From: an uncultured Myxococcales bacterium
GTDB lineage: Bacteria; Myxococcota_A; UBA9042
Assembly (NCBI GenBank): GCA_903917305.1
Contig: CAIXAA010000563.1
Span: 1-21,284 of the forward strand
DNA length: 21,284 nucleotides
Reading direction: 5' to 3'
Part shown: piece by piece, positions 15,942 through 21,284 of the stretch
Layout: every line of letters begins with the position of its first letter
Numbering within the stretch: position 1 is the first letter of the stretch
The notes under the pieces: generated by a model
What the model saw: only the letters and a program-made list of their open reading frames with translations
Told to the model about the DNA's origin: nothing
Database searches by the model: none
Translations under genes and position numbers: made by a program

Positions 15942-15942
<1 letters not shown>
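12958..15942 (+). CDS. murE-murF: MurE-MurF fusion: UDP-MurNAc-tripeptide (meso-DAP) ligase and UDP-MurNAc-pentapeptide ligase
   Basis: One uninterrupted frame encodes 994 residues with two complete Mur ligases. Residues 1 to about 510 are MurE: ATP-binding GTNGKTTT (from 112, Lys116), TTPEAPEL, SRDHLDYHG, the YASAKAKLF region of the carbamylated lysine, and DNPRSE (409-414). DNPR is the meso-diaminopimelate selecting motif, so this half adds meso-DAP to UDP-MurNAc-L-Ala-D-Glu. Residues about 515-994 are MurF: TDSRQLGDGSLFVAL, a second GSNGKTTTKE (636-645, Lys640), GNFNNRIGVPLT, CYNANPRSTE and VLGSMLELG. This half adds D-Ala-D-Ala. The linker is only a few residues, with no stop or frameshift. 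MurE-MurF fusions are known in some bacteria, for example Bordetella. The ATG shares one base with the ftsI stop; the stop shares one base with the mraY GTG. Confidence 0.94.
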
Positions 15943-17051
<1,109 letters not shown>

Positions 17052-17054
17052 CAG

Positions 17055-18410
17055 ATGGCCCCGCCCGTCATCGCGTCCGACATGGACGAAAACCTGCTCG
17101 ATTTCGAGGTCTTGGAGCACAGCGCCGAGAACGGGGCGACCCGCATCTCGCCGCCGCCGGACGTGCCCAAGAGCCCGGTCGCGCTGGTGCCCGTGCCCGT
17201 CGGCATGGACTGGGGCCTGTTTGCCACGGTGATCGGCCTGATGACGCTGGGCGTCGTGATGGCCTTCTCGGCGTCGATCTACGTCGCGCTGCACCAGCAT
17301 GGCGGAAATGAAACGCATTTCTTGACGCGCCACCTCGGCCACGCGGCCGTGGCGCTGGTCGTGCTGCTCGTCGCCTGCCACGTGCCCTACCAGTTCTGGC
17401 GCAAGGCCGCGGTGCCCATCCTGCTGTTCGCCATCGCGATGTTGGTGGCGGTGCTGCTGGTGGGCGAGACGCGCAACAACGCCACGCGCTGGCTGATCAT
17501 CGGCGGAATCCCGTTCCAACCCGCGGAGTTCGCGAAGTTCGCCTTCGCCCTGTTCCTCGCACACTCCCTGACCAAGAAGACCGCGAGCAACACCGTCGGC
17601 AAGTTCTCCATCGGCTTTCTGCCCTATCTCCTCGTCTGGGTTGGCGTTTTCGCGCTGTGCATGAAGCAGCCGGACCTCGGCACCGGCATCGTGCTCGCCG
17701 TGCTGCTGTTCTCGATGACCTACATCGCCGGCACCAACGTGGCGTACCTGCTGTTCCTCGTCTTCGCCGGCGTGTTCGGCCTGCTGACCTTCATCATCCA
17801 CGACCCGATGCGTTCGCGCCGCCTGGTGGCGTTCTTGGAGCCGCTGCAATACCGTGATACGTCAGGCTTTCAGCTGTTCAACGGCAAGCTGGCGGTGGCG
17901 ACCGGCGGGCTGTTCGGCAATGGCCTGGGCCTGTCGCGCCAGAAGCTCGGCTTCGTGCCGGAAGCGCACACCGACTTCATCCTCTCCATCATCGCCGAGG
18001 AACTGGGCCTGATTGGCGTCGCGCTGGTCGCCCTGGCGTTTCTCTACCTGATCCTGCGCGGTTTGCGCATCGCCATGCGGGCGCGCGACGAGTTCGGCCG
18101 CCTGCTGGCCAGCGGCATCACGGTCCTGCTCGGCACGCAGGCCGCCATCAACTTCGGCGTGGTCATGGGCACGCTGCCGACCAAGGGCCTGACGCTGCCG
18201 TTCGTGTCGCACGGCGGTTCGTCGCTGGTGGTGCTGGCGCTGGCGGCGGGCGTGCTGCTCAACGTCGGACGTGGCGGCAACCCGGACTTCGCGTTCCCCA
18301 GCCTGGGCTTGCGCATGCCCGCCTGGCTGCGGCCGCGGCCGAGCAAGACCGCCAACGTGCGCACCGGCAACACCCGCGTGCTTGCGCCGCGCACGGGAGA
18401 CGACGCATGA
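17055..18410 (+). CDS. ftsW: Septal peptidoglycan glycosyltransferase FtsW (SEDS family)
   Basis: The 451-residue membrane protein polymerises lipid II into glycan strands at the septum in a complex with FtsI. SEDS motifs are FQPAEFAKFAFALFLA, KQPDLGTG with the putative catalytic Asp207, QLFNGKLAVATGGLFGNGLG, SRQKLGFVPEAHTDFI, IIAEELGLIG, and LPFVSHGGSSL (usually SYGGSS). A cytoplasmic N-terminal extension of about 50 residues, acidic then Pro-rich (DMDENLLDFEVLEHSAE), precedes the first membrane helix. About 50 basic, Pro-rich residues follow the last helix. The ATG is 3 bases after mraY with GAGGT at 17045-17049. The stop overlaps murG as ATGA. RodA is a close relative, but the position next to murG and mraY supports FtsW. 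Confidence 0.94.
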   Translation: MAPPVIASDMDENLLDFEVLEHSAENGATRISPPPDVPKSPVALVPVPVGMDWGLFATVIGLMTLGVVMAFSASIYVALHQHGGNETHFLTRHLGHAAVALVVLLVACHVPYQFWRKAAVPILLFAIAMLVAVLLVGETRNNATRWLIIGGIPFQPAEFAKFAFALFLAHSLTKKTASNTVGKFSIGFLPYLLVWVGVFALCMKQPDLGTGIVLAVLLFSMTYIAGTNVAYLLFLVFAGVFGLLTFIIHDPMRSRRLVAFLEPLQYRDTSGFQLFNGKLAVATGGLFGNGLGLSRQKLGFVPEAHTDFILSIIAEELGLIGVALVALAFLYLILRGLRIAMRARDEFGRLLASGITVLLGTQAAINFGVVMGTLPTKGLTLPFVSHGGSSLVVLALAAGVLLNVGRGGNPDFAFPSLGLRMPAWLRPRPSKTANVRTGNTRVLAPRTGDDA

Positions 18411-19507
18411 CCGCGACCGTCGCCCACAAAGTCGCCCTGGCAGGCGGCGGCACCGGTGGACACGTCACGCCCGCGCTGGCGCTCGCGGACGCGTTTGCCG
18501 CGGACGGCGCGCAGGTCTTGTTCATCGGCACGCCGCAAGGCCTCGAAGCGACGTTGGTTCCCAAGCGCGGCTATCCCATTGAACTCGTTCCCGGATCGCG
18601 CCTGGTGGGCGGCGGCATCGGCACCAAGGTGCGCGGCTTGCGCCACCTGGCCAGCGGCATCCTCGCGGCGCGCAAGATCCTGCAGGAACAGCAGATTGCT
18701 CTGGTCGTCGGCGTCGGCGGCTATGCATCGGGTGCCGCCCTGCTCGCCGCGCGCACGCTGGGCATCCCGACCGCGATCCACGAGTCCAACGCCGTGCCGG
18801 GCCTCACGAACCGCGTGCTCGGCCACCTGGTCGACCGCGTCTACCTGGGCTTCGCGGCCGCCAGCAACGACTTCGACCGCGAGCGCACCGTCGTGTCCGG
18901 CAACCCGGTGCGCCGCGAGATCGCCGCCGTCGCCGCCGGACGCAAGCCGCGCGAGAACCGGCCGGCCCATGTGCTGATCGTCGGCGGTTCGCAGGGTTCG
19001 GAGTTCCTCAACACGCGCGTGCCGCCGCTGCTGGCGCGGGTGGCGCAGGCGGGACAGTCGCTGGAAGTCCGCCATCAGGTCGGCAAGTTGGACCCCGCGC
19101 CCGTCACGGCGGCGTATGCCGAGCTTGGGCTGCCGGTGCGCGTCGAGACCTTCATCGACGACATGGCCGACGCCTACGCCTGGGCCGATGTCGCCATCAC
19201 GCGCTCCGGTTCGGGCACGGTCGCCGAGCTGGCCGCCGCGGGCTTGCCGGCGCTGCTGGTGCCGTTCCCGCACGCTGCCGGCGACCACCAGGCCGCCAAC
19301 GCCAAGGCCTTTGCCGACGCCGGCGCCGGCTGGTGGCAACGCCAGGAAACTTGGAATGAATCGGACGCTGCCGCCCGCATCGGCGGCCTCCTGGCCGACG
19401 CCAGGTCCTGGCGCGAGACGTCGAACGCCGCCCATGCTTTCGGTGCGGCCGACGCAGCGGGCGCAATTGCTGCCGACTGCGCGAGCTGGATGGAGGGACG
19501 CTGGTGA
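18407..19507 (+). CDS. murG: UDP-N-acetylglucosamine--lipid I N-acetylglucosaminyltransferase MurG
   Basis: The 366-residue peripheral membrane glycosyltransferase adds GlcNAc to lipid I to make lipid II. It has the N-terminal glycine loop ALAGGGTGGHVTPA (residues 10-23), HESNAVPGLTNR (125-136), GNPVRREI, VGGSQGSEFLN as the second glycine-rich loop, and SGSGTVAELAAAGLPALLVPFP followed by AGDHQAANA, which binds UDP-GlcNAc. Length is normal. The start overlaps the ftsW stop (ATGA) with GGGAGA upstream. The stop TGA is overlapped by the ftsQ GTG (GTGA). murC and murB, which commonly follow murG, are not present. Confidence 0.95.
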   Translation: MTATVAHKVALAGGGTGGHVTPALALADAFAADGAQVLFIGTPQGLEATLVPKRGYPIELVPGSRLVGGGIGTKVRGLRHLASGILAARKILQEQQIALVVGVGGYASGAALLAARTLGIPTAIHESNAVPGLTNRVLGHLVDRVYLGFAAASNDFDRERTVVSGNPVRREIAAVAAGRKPRENRPAHVLIVGGSQGSEFLNTRVPPLLARVAQAGQSLEVRHQVGKLDPAPVTAAYAELGLPVRVETFIDDMADAYAWADVAITRSGSGTVAELAAAGLPALLVPFPHAAGDHQAANAKAFADAGAGWWQRQETWNESDAAARIGGLLADARSWRETSNAAHAFGAADAAGAIAADCASWMEGRW

Positions 19508-20613
19508 AAACTCGCACGTTTTCGGGTCGCCGCCCGAGCAACATCCGCAACGTGCCGCGCATCTCGCTGCGCGATCGCGCCATGGCGTGGTGGCATCAGC
19601 GCCAGGCTGCGCCGCAAGACCCGGAAGAGCAGGAGGAAGACGAGGAGCCCAGCGAGCCGCGCTTCGAGCTGACGCGCGTCGCCGGTGTCGTGGCGGCGAT
19701 CGTGTGCCTGGCGCTGGTGGCCTTCGTGGTCGCCAACTTCGACCAGTACACGGCGCGGACCCAGCAGTTCCACGTCGCCAACTTCTCGATCAAGGGCGCG
19801 ACGCGCGTCAAGCCCGAGGCGATCGAGGCGGCGAGCGGCGTGCACCTCGGCAGCTCCCTGATGGCCGTCGATCGCGTGCAGGTGCAGCGCAACATCGAGA
19901 ACCTGCCGTGGGTTCGCTCCGCCCACGTCCAGGAGATCCTGCCTTCGACGCTGGCCATCACGGTGACGGAGTACAAGCCGTACGCGCTGCTGCTGGACAA
20001 GAAGATGATGGTCGTGGACCGCGCGGGCTTCATCTTCAAGGAAGCGGAGCCCGACGAGGCGAGCGATCTACCGATCATCACTGGCCTCCCGTCGGAGCTC
20101 GTGCGCGACGTGCACACCCAGGTGGCTGCGGACGCACGCGAGACGGTCACGCAACGGCGGCTGCGCGACCTGCTGCGCCTCATCGAAGCGCATACGGATT
20201 CGCCGGTTGCGACGCGCTTCCCGCTCAGCGAAGTGCACTGGGACCCGGTGCTGGGCACGACGCTGATTTCGGCCAAGGACGGCGCGGAAGTGCGCCTCGG
20301 GCACGCGATGGAGACCGATCTCGGCCGCGCGTTCCAGATGGTCGGGCGGCTGCTGGACAACGTGCAGGGGCGCAAGGAATGGCTCAAGTACGCGCTCTTG
20401 GACGACGAACTGCGGCCGGACCGCGCGGTCGTGCAGGTGGTGCCGCTCGGCCAGCGCGCCGAGGAACCGGCCAAGGCGGGCGGCGCGGCCGGCGAGCGGC
20501 TCCCCAAGGCGGGGCCGGCGGCCGACAAGGCCAAACAAGACGGCAAGAAGACGGATCCGGCCGCGGCAGCAGCACCGCGGGCGGCAGCAGAAGACAAGCC
20601 ACAGATCGACTGA
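19504..20613 (+). CDS. ftsQ: Cell division protein FtsQ
   Basis: The 369-residue bitopic protein links FtsA-side and FtsL/FtsB-side divisome parts. It has a basic then highly acidic cytoplasmic tail (EEQEEDEEPSE near residues 41-51), one transmembrane helix (about 59-78), and a POTRA domain (about 90-157, FSIKGATRVKPEAIEAASG to ITVTEYKPYAL). The FtsQ beta domain follows (MVVDRAGFIFKEAE, LPIITGLP, EVHWDPVLGTTL, VRLGHAMETDLG). After residue about 315 comes a 54-residue low-complexity tail rich in Ala, Lys, Pro and Asp that ordinary FtsQ lacks. The start is GTG at 19504, overlapping the murG stop. Position between murG and ftsA agrees. Confidence 0.92.
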   Translation: MKTRTFSGRRPSNIRNVPRISLRDRAMAWWHQRQAAPQDPEEQEEDEEPSEPRFELTRVAGVVAAIVCLALVAFVVANFDQYTARTQQFHVANFSIKGATRVKPEAIEAASGVHLGSSLMAVDRVQVQRNIENLPWVRSAHVQEILPSTLAITVTEYKPYALLLDKKMMVVDRAGFIFKEAEPDEASDLPIITGLPSELVRDVHTQVAADARETVTQRRLRDLLRLIEAHTDSPVATRFPLSEVHWDPVLGTTLISAKDGAEVRLGHAMETDLGRAFQMVGRLLDNVQGRKEWLKYALLDDELRPDRAVVQVVPLGQRAEEPAKAGGAAGERLPKAGPAADKAKQDGKKTDPAAAAAPRAAAEDKPQID

Positions 20614-20625
20614 CGGAGGGGCATC

Positions 20626-21284
20626 GTGGGAAAGCGTGACGAAATCATCGTGGGACTGGACGTGGGAACGCACAAGGTGGTGGCCCTGGTCGGCGAACTC
20701 AAGCCGGATGGCGGCTTGGACATCATCGGCGTGGGCACCAGCCAGTCCAACGGCATCAAGAAGGGCGTGGTGGTCAACGTCAACGAGACGATGGAAGCCA
20801 TCCAGCGCGCGGTGCACGAGGCCGAACTGATGGCGGGCTGCACGGTGAATGCCGTCTATGTCAGCGTTTCTGGCGGGCATTTGAAGTCGTTCAACAACCG
20901 CGGCGTCGTCTCCGTGCAGAACCGCGAGGTGCAGGAGGCCGACATCGAGCGCGTGCTCGAGAACGCAAAGGCCGTGCAGATCCCGGCGGATCGCCAGATC
21001 ATCCACACGGTTCCCCAGGAGTTCCTGGTCGATGACAACGACGGCATCAAGCACCCGGTCGGCATCAGCGGCGTGCGGTTGCAGGTGAACGTCCACATCA
21101 TCACGGCGCTGAACTCCGGCGTGCAGAACGTGGTGCAGTGCGCCGAGCGCGCCGGCCTGCATGTGCTCAAGACGTCTGCGGAAATGCTGGCGGCCGGGCG
21201 CGCGGTGCTGGAAGACGACGAGAAGGAGCTGGGCGTGGTGCTGGTCGACATCGGCGGCGGCACGACGGACATCGCGATCTACCA
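20626..21284 (+). CDS. ftsA: Cell division protein FtsA (5' part, cut by the window end)
   Basis: The frame from GTG 20626 is open to the last base (219 full codons) and continues beyond the window. It starts 12 bases after ftsQ behind a strong GGAGGGG (20615-20621). The visible part has the actin-like ATPase phosphate-1 motif GLDVGTHKVVALVGE (residues 10-24), the FtsA-specific 1C subdomain region (SVSGGHLKSFNNRGVVSV, EVQEADIERVLENAKAV, PQEFLVDD), then VLVDIGGGTTDIAIY as phosphate-2. FtsA anchors FtsZ filaments to the membrane and signals to the divisome. The C-terminal membrane-binding helix and the expected ftsZ lie outside the window. Confidence 0.93.
   Translation, partial: MGKRDEIIVGLDVGTHKVVALVGELKPDGGLDIIGVGTSQSNGIKKGVVVNVNETMEAIQRAVHEAELMAGCTVNAVYVSVSGGHLKSFNNRGVVSVQNREVQEADIERVLENAKAVQIPADRQIIHTVPQEFLVDDNDGIKHPVGISGVRLQVNVHIITALNSGVQNVVQCAERAGLHVLKTSAEMLAAGRAVLEDDEKELGVVLVDIGGGTTDIAIY

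Overview
The window is high-GC DNA, about two thirds G+C by eye. It comes from a Gram-negative, meso-diaminopimelate type bacterium, most likely Myxococcota or a related deltaproteobacterial lineage. The evidence is several lipoproteins whose mature N-termini are low-complexity linkers rich in Thr, Asp and Pro, a Cys-rich secreted lipoprotein, a Tgl/PilF-type TPR lipoprotein, and a division cluster with an FtsI that carries a PASTA domain. The lineage is an inference from style, not from a marker gene.

Positions 1-5414 are an accessory, envelope-oriented region on the + strand. It holds the tail of an unknown gene, a predicted lipoprotein zinc metallopeptidase with a modified HExxH motif, a DUF192 lipoprotein, a small helical hypothetical protein, and a 773-residue Cys-rich lipoprotein with its own sigma70-like promoter. 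Positions 5513-7635, on the - strand, are a two-gene operon: a secreted lipoprotein of probable alpha/beta-hydrolase descent with a degenerate nucleophile elbow, then a NUDT19-like Nudix hydrolase, joined by an ATGA overlap. A short perfect inverted repeat lies between the convergent genes at 5422-5441.

Positions 7636-8087 are a 452-base divergent control region. It contains a promoter for the leftward operon, a helically phased cluster of three CGATCG sites, a TTGACA/TATTCT promoter for the rightward operon, an array of TGGG repeats about 10 bases apart that matches the known MraZ operator layout, and a 14-base tandem duplication in the mraZ leader.

Positions 8088-21284 are a dcw (division and cell wall) operon with almost no spacing: mraZ, rsmH, ftsL, a tgl/pilF-like TPR lipoprotein gene, ftsI, a fused murE-murF, mraY, ftsW, murG, ftsQ and ftsA (cut by the window end). 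Junctions range from a 20-base overlap to a 12-base gap, so the genes are probably co-transcribed and translationally coupled. The proteins make UDP-MurNAc-pentapeptide from the MurD product (MurE-MurF), load it on the lipid carrier (MraY), convert it to lipid II (MurG), and polymerise and crosslink it at the septum (FtsW, FtsI), with FtsL, FtsQ and FtsA as divisome scaffold and regulators. murD, murC, murB and ddl are missing from their usual places. The most notable points are the MurE-MurF fusion, the pilotin-like TPR lipoprotein inside the operon, the MraZ operator, and the phased CGATCG element. I see no CRISPR array, transposon, tRNA or rRNA, and no clearly new multi-gene system.
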